In this document: positions 21,784-33,119 of the stretch, in pieces
Layout of the letters: each line of letters begins with the position of its first letter
Numbering within the stretch: position 1 is the stretch's first letter
Source of the DNA: Crossaster papposus
Taxonomy: Eukaryota; Echinodermata; Asteroidea; Velatida; Solasteridae
DNA: 64,000 nucleotides
Assembly: GCA_037893245.1 (NCBI GenBank)
Contig: JBAIAA010000409.1
Location: 2,285,001 to 2,349,000, forward strand
Reading direction: 5' to 3'
Made by a program: the position numbers and the translations under genes
Notes under the pieces: model-generated
The model's input: the letters and a program-made list of their open reading frames with translations, nothing else
What the model was told of the DNA's origin: nothing
The model's database searches: none

Positions 21784-22566
21784 CAGGCTTGTTTTACTGC
21801 AAAAGAAATACACCAGAAATGCGTGCCATGCCAAATATAATGCCCATACTTCACCTCTTTGTTCTAAGTTCGAAATTCTTAAATTTGATAATGTTTATAA
21901 TCGTCAAATTGTTTCCCACTACAATGAGTATTCTCACAAAATACTTCTTCTAAATTTAAGTTGTGATACGTTTTTTTCCTTTGAACCAAGATATTCATTC
22001 GTACACTACCCGTCAAAGTAATCTTATCCGTTTGCAAAGTACTGGTAGACTTGATAAAGCTTCTGCTAATTATATATATGTTTTGCCGACCATCGTGAAT
22101 TCTCTTCCAGTTAAAAAGAAATGACTTGGCGAATTTGGCCAAACAAGTGTTTGTGAAGCGTTTAAAAGAATTTTACTTAGACAAGTATAAGAATTTACTA
22201 CTATGTACCAATCTAAAAAAAAATCTTGTCTATGAGGAGCAAGGCAGCACTTATGTTCAGTTAATATTGAGATGTAAACGAACTATTTTCTAAAATAATT
22301 GCCTTGAGTTATTGCAACTGAAATGGATTGTACATTGTATTATTATCAGTAACTTAATTGTATTTTGATGGCAGTCTTGGGTGCTCCTCTACAGAAGGCT
22401 TGTCCTTCTCTCGGATGTCACCCCCATTCATAACATACTTTCTTTCTCATTATGATATCAGTATAATTTTGTTTTGTATGTACATGTATTGTGCTATTTT
22501 GTATGCCAATTTAAAAAAAAAAATTGTATGAATGGAAATAAAACAAACAAACAAACAAACAAACAA
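21784..22566 (+). pseudogene. Outer LINE, 3' part and (AAAC)n tail
   Basis: LVLLQKKYTRNACHAKYNAH, PLCSKFEILKFDNVYNRQIV then NLIRLQSTGRLDKASANYIY with VLPTIVNSLPVKKK at about 22020-22120 (frame-shifted) is the C-terminal tail of a LINE RT ORF. A 3' untranslated region of about 400 bases follows and ends in AAAC repeats at 22540-22566. It continues the element seen at 16870-17945. Confidence 0.8.
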
Positions 22567-22727
22567 GCAATCATTTCTTGGGTAATATAAATATTTTTCA
22601 AAAATATTCTTCACGGACCTTGGTCAAGTCTCAAGACTTCGCATGAGCTCGCTGTTTGCACTTTGAACGGAACGTATACGTACGATGTGTGAATGCATAA
22701 CACGCGGATAGAGGCGGGCCATCCACC

Positions 22728-22852
22728 AGGAATGGGGATGATGTGAATTTGCATTTAAAGCGCATAGCAAGATGTGATTTTAACAAAATATTCATCAAAA
22801 TCACACCGAAATGGTCAGCTTTAAATGCAAAATTACATCATGCCCATTCTTG
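22728..22852. mobile_element. Small palindromic MITE
   Basis: AGGAATGGGGATGATGTGAA with TTTGCATTTAAAGC pairs with GCTTTAAATGCAAAATTACA and TCATGCCCATTCTTGAT; loop about 40 bases. Non-coding, inside intron 3. Confidence 0.8.
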
Positions 22853-23027
22853 ATCGATCGTCGAAAACTCGCGAATTGTCGAACGCCCGTATCCAAAACT
22901 ATCGCGGACGTAGCACACGTAGGCAGAGGAAAATGACGTTGTGATTCAACCAGCAGTCTAACAACGATGATCCTTGATCAAACTTACTGGGATCTCGAAT
23001 AATTAAACAGAAATTGATATGACTCAC

Positions 23028-23221
23028 TATGTATCCCTTGTCCGACTCCATGCGGCAGTAGACCTGCATATCCTGGCCTGCGTGCTGAATGGTATACACA
23101 TCGCTAGTTGTCTCACCAGCATCCAAGATATCTTGGCAATCTGCAGGCGGTTGTGGGGTCGGTTGGGGCTCCGAGGTGGTTGCCGGTTGTGCAATATCTG
23201 GGCCTGTTGCTACTGCTGGCT
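23028..23221 (-). CDS. FReD gene exon 3: Pro/Thr linker and start of fibrinogen domain
   Basis: Acceptor acccaaag and donor ATA|gtgagt; phase 1 in, phase 0 out. Encodes residues 100-164. Residues 100-125 are a Pro/Thr/Gln linker (QPATTSEPQPTPQPP), probably O-glycosylated. The FReD starts at 126 with ADCQDILDAGETTSDVYTI and continues to QVYCRMESDKGYI. C128 and C155 are the conserved first disulphide pair. Where the family nearly always has ETDGGGW this protein has ESDKGYI, losing the Gly run and the Trp. Joining to exon 4 gives GYI|VFQRR, the normal continuation. Confidence 0.9.
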
Positions 23222-24175
23222 CTTTGGGTAAGACAACAACAAAGCAACGTAAGTTATAAGTTATAAGGGTGCACACATTTCGCTTGGTCCCACCGCCCAT
23301 GGCGTTGGGAAACGCTGATGCAGCCTTACAAATCTTTGGGAAGAAAACGAACAGAATTATGGCTAGCGTACCAAAACCTTTCAAATTGCACGCAGCGCAG
23401 CTGAGCAGCGGAACATGGTGACCTCCAGTTCACAGTTCACACAGAATCTATCGATCTCAACCTCTCCATTATAAATATTAAGACTAATTGTTATCCCGTT
23501 CTTTACTTAATTAGGACATGTAATTTCATTCGGTTGAGTGCTGAATGAGAACGAAATTAAGTTCTTGGTAAGGAATTATCACTCTGCGCTCGGCGGAGCG
23601 ATATGCAAGTGCCGGGGAAAAGAGTATAAAAAGCGTGGCATGATAGCCACTTGTTTACCGACAGACAACACGTACATTTCTTATAAAAAATAGGCTTAGA
23701 ATTGTTTGCTTATCAGTATTATTTGCGGGGTTTTTCTTTCCAGAAATGGTTTTCTATTTAACCCTACAAATAGTTATATCGATGAAGCTATTATAACAAG
23801 TCGGCCTACAGAATACAATGTTAATGATGTATTGTATTATATACAACATATTATGTGTATTGTGGGACCAGTAATTGAAGTTTTAATCCAGTAATAAGAC
23901 TGGTACATGTAGTCCGATATAGTACAACACTATTAAAAATCAAAACATCTTTCTATTTAGATGAATTAAAAATATATTGCATGTTGTGTATTATTTATAA
24001 AGACTACTTTCATTATAATTTTGTAATGAAACGCAGAAGAGAAAATATATTTTTTTTAAATGCGAAAAAAAGAAGAAACGAAAGCAAGAAAATTTGAAAA
24101 TAAAAGAATTATATACAATAAAAGGGTTAGTGTTCCTGTCGGTCAACCTCCCAAAATTACGGAAGAGATATGGAG

Positions 24176-25025
24176 TAATGGACCGATCCGGCCTGTCAAT
24201 CACTACGCGCGCATTGACCAATAAGATGACGAGTTTTGTTCAGGTACCTTAGCAACGGTTGCTACAGGCGTGGTCCGCCATTAGCTCGGTCAAACTATCA
24301 CATTGTGGTTAGAAACGTGTACACAAACAAATGGCTTCGGTACAAAAAAGCACCGTATTTGTCAATTAAAATACGGCTGTATGGAGTTTTAAAAATTGTC
24401 AAAAATATGCATGAAATGGTCATGAAATATGTAAATAACACGCTGGTACTCGGATTATGACATCATTTTTTCCCCGTTAAATACCAAAACAAACCTCGAA
24501 AATGAGAATTATCGTTGAACTCGTGTGACGTGAACGGCGGGAATGTCAAGATAAACAAGGTCAAGGACAGTGCAGTCTAAGGTAGGATAGGGGCCTATGT
24601 AGAGTTAATAGTAATAATCTACATGTATAGCAGTCTATTAATTAGGCTATGGTTTAATCCTGTTGTGACAAAATACGCGATTTATTCCAGTACCGGTACT
24701 GTGACTTACCAAGCAACACCGTCCATACAAATTGACATGCATGCATGCTTCATTTCCCCCAACTGCAACTTAACCATCCTCCATGTACTGTTCATACCGT
24801 TCCTTAAAATAATGGTCATCCTTTTAGTTCGCCCGCTAGCTTACTGATAGTAATTTTGTCCTCGCCTAAAGTTTAAATCAACATTTTCGTTGTACGTGTT
24901 CTACGCCTAGCCTAGCGTACATGTACATGGGGGTGTACGTGTGTGCAACTTGACCAAGGTAATAGCGTCGCCATGCCGTTGCTAAGGTGGGCGGGCCTTA
25001 TGGTCAAATCCGGATCGGTCCATTA
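24176..25025. mobile_element. 850-bp MITE with TAATGGACCGATCCGG ends
   Basis: Perfect 16-base inverted ends (24176-24191 and 25010-25025). A subterminal CCTTAGCAACGG near 24247 is mirrored by CCGTTGCTAAGG near 24976. No ORF with recognisable motifs. Confidence 0.88.
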
Positions 25026-25040
25026 AAAACAAACATTACG

Positions 25041-25158
25041 TTAAGGAGAAATGACGAAAAAGTGGGCATTCTTTGATTCGAATGGGCGAGGACGCGCAGC
25101 GTCCGAGCCCAATTTGAATCAAAGAATGCCCACCTTTTGAGTCGTTTCTCCGACTTAA
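25041..25158. repeat. Near-perfect 118-bp palindrome
   Basis: TTAAGGAGAAATGAC and AAAGTGGGCATTCTTTGATT on the left pair with AATCAAAGAATGCCCACCTT and GAGTCGTTTCTCCGACTTAA on the right. The centre GGACGCGCAGCGTCC leaves almost no loop. It starts 15 bases after the previous element. Confidence 0.9.
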
Positions 25159-26660
25159 ACTACGTCCCTTTTACACCCATTGTCAATATTTAAAAGGAAC
25201 AACAAGTGTCAATTCTTACTAATGCTTTAAAGTATGAGACGAATTAAGTCCATTGTTCAGTGGTACAAGCTACTAAGGAATGTGAAAGCTTTGTCCTGTC
25301 TGGTATCCGTGTTGCGTAACCAAACAATTGAATAAAGGTTGGGTAAAATGAGGGTGTTTAAAATGCCCAGTACATTCGACATCAAAGTCATTTGATGCCA
25401 TATGTTCTTGTGCGTCGGGTGTGTCTCAGCTAACTCCGCTAAAATGTCTTCCAGTGATGATACGTACATATTTTTGAGCAGGAATACGTTGGAAGATATG
25501 TTGTGTCACCTCAAGAACTGACTCGCCAATTTATTTTGATGGTGATTTTAATAAACCAGTATTTTGGGACATATTCGATGAGGATTTATACTCCAATGAG
25601 GATTTATACTAAAGCGGCCGATTCAGAGGTGAAGAAACTTCCTACACTCGTGGCCGATTTGGACACCTTGTAACAGATCAGGTAATGGTGGAAAATAAGC
25701 AAGAAAAGAAAACAAGAACTTTTTATTCCCAACATTTGGCTTAGCTTTCATCAGCAGCTCATTTTTGTTTATTATTTTTAGCCCCATTTTATGGTGTAAC
25801 TTAGCGTCGGTAGTCATTATTCCGTGTCAAAAGTATACCAGCCTTTTGTTAAACCCTGAACGGTTTCATTATCACATGTCAAACCAGACTCGGAACAAAA
25901 CAAATTTCTGTTGGTTTTTCTGCCGTTTTTGCTACACAGGTATACAGCAGGACAGCATGGGCGAGTTAGCGAATGTAAAGTGTATACGTGTTGTGCGTAT
26001 ATCGGCCCTTTTAAAGTTGTGCATTAGTAGTACTTTTTAGGACCTTTGAACGTATGACATAACTATGACCTATCTCCGTTATTCCCATTTACAAGAAATC
26101 AATTCCTACTACATGTACATATTTTAAATTGCGAAACGTCGCTTCGACCTTGCTAATAAAATGGTTTATCCTCCCCATTTTCTTTTCACAAAGTTCTTTG
26201 GCCATTTTCAATTTCGAATGTTTTGGACAAACCTTGATGCAATTTGTTACATGCGGGTTGGCGCATCCATTTTATTTGATTTTTGTTATTGTTGATATCC
26301 CAGGTTGTGGCAAATCTGTGCAACAAGGCTTTTGGACGAACCACTCCATACGGTCGAGAATGACAAGGGCTTCGGTGGCCAGAACCAGTGAGCGCCATAG
26401 GAGAGCAGTCAGCCGGGCCGAAACCGCAAAAGTGCGTCGACACAGCAAAGAGACCTCCAAAACAACTGTTGAAAGTTCTAGAGAAACTGTCAACATAGCT
26501 CTTACTAAGTTGTAATAAATATAACAATAGCAATTTCTGTGTCCATTGAGTCGTTCTTTTTCTGTTAATTCTTAAAATAATGTACAGTTAAGTGTACATT
26601 CTTTAAAATAATCGACACTTTTTTGAATAGAGTGACGTCACAAGAGTAGTTTAATGTGCC
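25159..26660. other. Intronic; one weak coding-like patch
   Basis: No family recognised. At 26300-26515 a GC-richer patch is open in two frames on the plus strand and ends TTGTAATAAATA, resembling a stop plus polyA signal. It could be a degraded retrocopy, but no known protein was identified. Confidence 0.3.
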
Positions 26661-26875
26661 ATAGTTACACTCGCGCATGCGTGACCTCGCTGTAAGTACG
26701 TCGTATACCATCTTTTGAGATATAATTTATATTTTTTTATATTTCTATAATTATTACATACACAAATTAATGCCATAACATGTGAAGATACCCTGGATAT
26801 AAATGCATTGCTTTCGTAGCTTACGTTTGTGTTAATGGTAGTTACGGCGAGTTTGCGCATGCGTGAGTGTAATTG
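26661..26875. mobile_element. Short foldback MITE
   Basis: TAGTTACACTCGCGCATGCG on the left pairs with CGCATGCGTGAGTGTAATTG on the right, and CTCGCTGTAAGTAC with GTAGTTACGGCGAG. AT-rich interior, non-coding. Confidence 0.82.
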
Positions 26876-27099
26876 AACAAAAACACCAAGGCTTTTTGAT
26901 TCAGAGCTGGAGCCTGAAAGCTCACTCGTTGTGACGCGCTTCCGGAGACCTTGAATAGGAACAATAACGTGCAAATTACATTATAACGCTTGCATTTGTT
27001 TTGGGTAGATGGATTTCGAAAGAACAATTATGGGGCGCCGTTTGTCAATTAATTATTTAGCCAATTACATTGTTTTTATTTCTTGGCCGAATAAATAAT

Positions 27100-27190
27100 A
27101 ATAATAATTAATAATAATAATCGGTGGATAACCGTCGTCAAGTGCCTGGGACAATTTATCTCTAACTACTACTACTACTACTACTACTGA
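27100..27190. repeat. Microsatellites (AAT)n and (ACT)n
   Basis: AATAATAATAATTAATAATA near 27093-27120 and seven to eight ACT units at about 27165-27188. Confidence 0.9.
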
Positions 27191-27833
27191 TAGTACTAGG
27201 ATGTGATGGGAATTTGTCGACACATGTATAAGTATCCTTTATGTGATTTTAGTTATAATTGTTAATTGGTTCTTAACTGTTAACAGACAGAGTAAGCCTA
27301 ATTGTATGATATATTCTACTGCTATAATTTTCATCTTGTTTACATTGGAGCTTTATTGATGGGGGCAAAACATGCAGTAATGCATAGCCCACCATTAATA
27401 CCCGAGTTGTAGTGGCGTCATTGCTAGTTTGTTTACATGTGCGTTTTTCTATGGGAGCGAAGTCGAGACGCCAGACGACGCAGAGACAGACTCACTCAGA
27501 GGGGCGCGCATGTGAACGGAGCGTGACGTCATTCTTTCTCCTGCCATCTAGTCTGTTGACATTGAAATGTAGCAAGTTACACGCGCAGCGTGTATTGCAT
27601 GCATGGGCCGTGACCTAAATGTACCTTGCTTTTTTACAATGTATCCTTTTTGACCTGCTTATAGTTTGTTGTTTTTGTAGATGTACACACATGTACATGT
27701 GCATCTGTAATAACAGTATTAACGTTTGATTTCAGTTTCGAATTCATTCGGGTTACAGAGTTGCACGAATCTCACGTTATTAAATTGTTTTTATTGGTGT
27801 ATAATGTACTTCAGAGGGTTTGTTTAAAGGTAG

Positions 27834-28187
27834 GATACACCATTTGCAGATATCGACAATATTTACTACCGAATTATTAAGAAATATCTTACTCATCTAA
27901 AAGTAAATAATGATGTTAGTCATCCAGCAAAAATGATTGCGCTAGATATCTTGTAATTCTGAAAAATATAATTTTATAAAGACAAATTCGCGCGATCGCA
28001 AAAAAACCCACAAATAACTGCTCAACGCCGGTTGCAAACAAACGCTGTTTTTCGTGCTTTTCTCGGCATCACATGATTTTAAAACTTCGGATAGGTCAGT
28101 TAAACGATATTTACTATAAAATACAACCCCCAAATCTACCAATTTATGATAATTCAAGCAATTACCAATGGTGTATTCTACCTTTAA
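27834..28187 (+). mobile_element. MITE family A, full-length copy
   Basis: 354 bases, TTAAAGGTAGGATACACCAT to ACCAATGGTGTATTCTACC + TTTAA, with TTAA at both ends. The landmark words AAGAAATATCTTACTCATCT, ACTGCTCAACGCCGGTTG and TACAACCCCC are all present. Confidence 0.92.
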
Positions 28188-28559
28188 GGATTTTATAATT
28201 TTATTGCACGGCTACCGTTTGCCTTATACCAACTTATTTTGTTCGCATGGGAGCAATGACAAAATGCCGACGCCCATCTATTTCACATTACGCACTTTGA
28301 TTGCTTGTAGAGTTTCATGATACTGAGTCGCCGCAACTAAGGGCTGGAAATACATTTGGCCATTTGTCCCTTAATTCATGTGCGGTTTTCATGCAGGTTT
28401 TAGTTTTTTGCCTTTCTTGGAGCGGTGCACAGCTATACGAAGCATTGTCTTCTGGTGGAACTTGTACGGTGTTTTAATTATGATATCAATAGCTGTGTCA
28501 CAGCCTTTAATATGCGGATACTGCATAACAATACATTGTGCTCCTCAATTCGCTATGGG

Positions 28560-29025
28560 ACTTTTCTTAGGGTTTATTCGGGCCTTGGGCATTTGTTCTC
28601 GTTTCCAAAGGGAAAGAAATGTTAAATCATTTGAGGCCCATGCGGCTTCAATTATGTATTGCCTCTAGGGTCGTTTGGTTTAAGAGGGCCGAAACAGGGC
28701 TCTGATGGGGTCCAGGCCATTGGGACAACTTAACTGTTGATAGTATCTAAACTTCGCGCCCCATGGCCTCTGCTGGCCATGCTAATTATTAATTTGGGCA
28801 CTAACGATTTAGGCGGCACGGATTGGTTCTGTATTCGCCAGCGAATTTGTACTTTTATGCAGGGTTGTCGCGACAACTACCCCGAGACTCGGATGGTTTG
28901 GTCAGATATATTGCCGCGCGCTTTCTACTTCGGTGCGACTGATGACCAGTCAAAAATGAAATTAAAACGACGGGCGGTTAATAAATGTGCCCGTTCACTG
29001 AGCAAGCGCATCGGCGCGTCGGTAC
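28560..29025 (+). pseudogene. SGNH hydrolase-like ORF of a retroelement, 5' part
   Basis: From about 28660 VVWFKRAETGL and, one frame away from 28740, SKLRAPWPLLAMLIINLGTN + DLGG carry the GxND block of SGNH/GDSL hydrolases. A W-S-DILPR block follows. The catalytic Ser block further upstream was not found, and a stop and a frameshift lie near 28733. Such hydrolase domains occur in tyrosine-recombinase (DIRS/Ngaro) retrotransposons; no recombinase or RT was seen here. The reading frame is cut at 29025 by the 29026-30408 insertion. Confidence 0.68.
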
Positions 29026-30408
29026 ACTCTAAAAACAGATTGGTTAAAAGACCAACCAATCTAATTGGTTGACCCAATATTGGTTGTTTTTAACCAATGT
29101 GTTGGTTAAAGCGTAACCAATGCGTTGGTTGTCCGTCAACCAGTCATATTGGTTGAAGGTATCAACCAATCTATTGGTAATTTATAACCAATATGTTGGT
29201 TGTCCTTCAACCAGTCATGTTGGTTGAAGGTATCAACCAATTTATTGGTCATTTATAACCAATATATTGGTTGTCCGTCAACCAGTCATATTGGTTGAAG
29301 GTATCAACCAATTTATTGGTAATTTATAACTAATATATTGGTTGTCCGTCAACCAGTCATATTGGTTGAAGGTATCAACCAATCTATTGGTAATTTATAA
29401 CTAATATATTGGTTGTCCTTCAACCAGTTATATTGGTTGAGCTTGCAACTAAGGTATCAACCAATCTATTGGTCATTAATAACCAATATGTTGGTTGTCC
29501 TTCAACCAGTCATATTGGTTGAGCTTGAAACCAAGGTATTAACCAATCTATTGGTTATTCATAACCAATAGATTGGTTGGCCTTCAACCAGTCATATTGG
29601 TTGAGCTTGTATACAGCAACTGACCAATCAGAAGTGAGAACATTTGTTTTGACAATAGTCGATGTTAAATTGTAGTATTTAGTCCAAAATGCACTTTTTT
29701 TGCCATAATATGTAATTATTCAAACGATTCCATGATTGAATTTAGATTTTTGTACAAACATAGTGAAAAATTCACATTACATTTCCTTTGTATTCAAATT
29801 TTGACATTATTCATTAAAAAACTAGCTGTGACTTCGTCGTGGACAAAAAAAGCGAACTATAAAACTAACAACGGCAGTAGCTAAGTTTGTAGTAAGTGTT
29901 CAGTAGGTAATAGGTTATTATTGTATGTATGCGTATTTGCAGTGTGTAATAAGTTAATTCCATTGGTATTATTTAATTACGTAATTTGTCCACGTAGGAA
30001 ACAATACATAAAAACAACCAATAGTATTGGTTGTAGCCTAACCATTATAAATTGGTTGAATTAACCAATAATGTATTTTTGCATTTGTTATAACCAATGC
30101 AATTGGTTGCGTGTTAACCAATATGAATTGGTTGCAGCCCTACCATTATGTATTGGTTAGTACTATAACCAATATGGATTGGTTACGTGGTAACCAATAC
30201 AAATTGGTTGGAGTCCTACCATTGTGGATTGGTTAAATTAACCAACATTGCATTGGTTGGTTTTATAACCAATATGGATTGGTTAAATAGGTAACCAATG
30301 TCATATTGGTTATTTTAACCAATATTTTGGTTATCCACATATCTACCAACTGGATTGGTTGAAATCGACCAATATATTGGTTATTTTCAACCAATCTGTT
30401 TTTAGAGT
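29026..30408. mobile_element. 1383-bp element made of ATTGGTT/AACCAAT arrays
   Basis: Inverted ends ACTCTAAAAACAGATTGGTT and AACCAATCTGTTTTTAGAGT, flanked by a perfect 4-bp GTAC duplication (29022-29025, 30409-30412). The left half (29040-29620) is a tandem array with a 71-base period (spacings 71, 71, 71, 71, then 82, 82). The right half (30010-30400) is a looser array of the same words. A 390-base non-repetitive AT-rich middle separates them. Dozens of ATTGG/CCAAT words on both strands. No ORF. It interrupts a hydrolase ORF whose frame resumes immediately after it. Confidence 0.92.
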
Positions 30409-30412
30409 GTAC

Positions 30413-30540
30413 TTAACCACCCCCAGTTCAGATGGTCAGACTTCGCCCGGTTTCGCTACGATGGCGTCCATTTATCGCCTACGGGAGGAATAGAATTTCG
30501 GGCCAATATTCGAGCTTGCATTGATGCAGCATTTGTTTAA
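30413..30540 (+). pseudogene. SGNH hydrolase-like ORF of a retroelement, 3' part
   Basis: Resumes in frame after one copy of GTAC: HPQFRWSDFARFRYDGVHLS then PTGG and a TAA at 30538-30540. DGVHLSPTG carries the catalytic Asp and His of block V of the SGNH family. The remaining 3' sequence to about 31120, with GGCAAGCCTGCC and GGGGCAAGCCTGCCCC palindromes, is probably the element's non-coding end. Confidence 0.72.
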
Positions 30541-32383
30541 ATTGTCCCCTACAGTCTGTGCTAATTTGGGTTATAGTCATCGGGCTCAGGGTTTGGGGGA
30601 GTGCACTTCCAGTCGTCCCAGTGGTGCGCGCTTTGCGCGTTTGGCAGGAATTGGCTGGGAGCGACCGGCTGTGACTCCATTTAAACTAGTTACATGCCCT
30701 AATACTTTAATAGTTCTTAAGTAAGTCTAATTTGAAGTTGTACGTTAAAATAAAATTTTACAAGTTGTGTTTAATCTTTAAAAATCTACACGCAAAACGC
30801 CCGCTTGTGCTAGCGGGGTTTATTCCAACCGTCTCTACAAACGGTGGAAAAGCGGTGTATTTGTTTCAATTTAGTCTTTAGTAATTTCCATAAATTTACC
30901 TAAATTTAGGTCACGTGACAAATATATAAACACTGTGGTTAGCGCATATTGCACTCGTTCAGCTGGGGCTACTCAACCGTCACTTCAAACGGTGAATTTC
31001 CACAGTGTTTTGGTGGCAAGCCTGCCAAGTAAATGGGCCCAGTTGTGAGCCAAGCATGGTAATTGGGGCAAGCCTGCCCCGTTTTAGCTTAGGCATTATC
31101 TCTAATTTTTCATGCTGTTATAAAAGTGTTTTTACAAAATTAAAAAATGTGATATCTTGGAATGTTATAAGAATAAACTAGCGGCTCGAAAAACTAAGCC
31201 AAAAAAGTCAAATCATCTTGTCAAGGTGGCTTTGTGTGTAGTCTGAGAATAATTGTATACAAACCATGAAATTGCACGCCGTTGACCGTTGTTTATTATT
31301 TATAAACTATTGAAGTGTACAAGAGTGTATAGTTTCAAGGTTTGTAAACCATGAACTACTGGTATACCAGTTTCTATTATATATAAACAATGAATTTTTA
31401 CGTCATTACTTGTTATGGTTTATAAATCATAATGTTGATTCTACCTCTAGTAGAACCCTTTACTGAAGACCCAAAATGTCCCCACAGCTCGGTCAGATTT
31501 TTAAAAACTTTTACGTGTGGTTGATTTTGTTTTCTATAATACTCTGTTTTAACGAAGATCTGAACCATCAATCGGCCATAAATATGGATGGGAAATTCAA
31601 ACTTAATTTTACAATATATAAAATCATGCACTCGCGCCGCTAAACAACGCGCCGCCAACATGTGTGTAGCGAGGACATTTTCATTGGGGTGTGTGGAAGT
31701 GAATTTGCTGACTCACAGCCTAGCGAGCGCGAAGCCATTTACGGCGTGGGGTCCGGGTCCCGCTTAAGGGCCCCTGGAAAAAAACGGATTCTACGCTCTG
31801 TGGTGCAATCTGAGGCATTTCCTTGCTACTTTCCTCTGACTCTTTATAGCGCCGCTATAAACAACAGTCACCGCGCCGCTAAACAGCACTCACCACGCCG
31901 CTAAACAACACACACCGCGCAGTTTTAGTGACTTTAATAGTACACCATAGCATCTCCTTCCCAGTTATGTGTTGCTGATTTGACATGAGATTTGCATTTA
32001 CACTTCTGGATGATGTTTTTAGCTCTGTACAATAATACTCAAGAGTAATATGAATTAAACAATTTATAGACAAATTATAATTACCACAAGGCAGACTGAA
32101 TTGATCCTGTTAATGCCACCTAAAATACCTGTTTTCTCACTTTCCCGTGGTTTTCAAACACAGGAAACCAAAATTATTCTTCTCTGTTAAAAAATCCCCT
32201 AGTCTGAACTTTACTGGAAAAATATTATGTTTGCTTACAAAGTACACAATTACTCAGGATGCATAAACCACGCTCTAAAATATTCTCATCACTAAAATTC
32301 AATTTGGTTTAGAATGAATGTTCATTATTTTGTTTGAACGCAAACAACATTTCGATTGTGGGCGTCTGCAACATTGTCTGTAA
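30541..32383. other. No gene recognised
   Basis: Starts with the probable 3' end of the hydrolase element (to about 31120). From 31640 there are scattered CGCCGCTAAACA words (31640, 31876, 31896), a short degenerate repeat. No exon seen. Confidence 0.4.
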
Positions 32384-33072
32384 TACCCCCGTCACACCGG
32401 ACTGGCGTCCTTACTGCGTCCTAAAATGGAGGACGCCGATGGTCGCCGTGAGAACCCCAATCCTTTTTCTTTAAAATATCAAGATTTCGGTCACCCGTCA
32501 CACCGGGGTCCTGTGCTCCGCGATCTGTACGTCTACTCGGCGTCCCCACGGCGTTCTCACCACGACCTTACCGCGTCCTTGGCGTTTCTATTGAGTTTGC
32601 ACGGCGTCCCCACGGCGATCATCGGCGACCTCACGGCGTTTTTGGCGTTTCTACCACGACCTTACCGCGTCCATAGACGTGGTGGGGTCGTGGTAAGAAC
32701 TCCATAGACGTGGTAAGGACGCAGTAAGGTCGCCGCGGGGTCCACGATCCATTTATTCGCGTCTCCACGGCGACCCTACCACGTCCATACTGCGTCCCTA
32801 GGGCGTCCTTCGAGTTCCTACTGCGTTGCTACGGCGACCATGGCGACCCCAGGGCGATCCCACCGCGTCCTGAGCCAGGACGCCAAACCTCGGCGTTTAC
32901 TTTGAACATGTCCGAAGTAAATGCCGTCGCTCTGCGACCTTCGGCGTCCTTGGGGTCCCCACGGCGTCCTTCTGCGTTCTCACCACGACCCCGCGGCGTC
33001 TATGGCGTCCCTACCGCGTCCTGGGTCGCCGTAGGAACGCAGTAAGGACGCCAGCCCGGTGTGACGGGGGTA
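32384..33072. mobile_element. GC-rich MITE with GGCGTCC words
   Basis: Inverted ends of about 36 bases beginning TACCCCCGTCACACCGG, continued by CTGGCGTCCTTACTGCGT. The interior is saturated with variants of GGCGTCC, ACGGCGA, CTACCGCGTCC and their complements, in an AT-rich neighbourhood. Short ORFs are artefacts of the word repeats. Confidence 0.9.
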
Positions 33073-33119
33073 TAAGGGCATCTCTTTATATTTGTATAAT
33101 TCTTATATTTGTTTGCCTT

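Larger units (their letters stand above)
15504..23027 (-). other. FReD intron 3 (7.5 kb), filled with nested retroelements
   Basis: Donor gtgagt after residue 164 and acceptor cag before residue 165, phase 0. Holds a MITE A (16473-16863), an outer LINE in two parts, an inner LINE and a small palindrome. Short ORFs at 15735-16200 have no family I recognise. Confidence 0.8.

Noticed and set aside
26129..26515. 128-codon plus-strand ORF ending before AATAAATA
   Set aside because: No recognisable domain, competing open frames on both strands, intronic position; kept only as a weak note.
29040..30400. CRISPR-like array (regular repeats with short palindromes)
   Set aside because: Eukaryotic context, no unique spacers, 71/82-base tandem period, and transposon TIRs with GTAC duplication.
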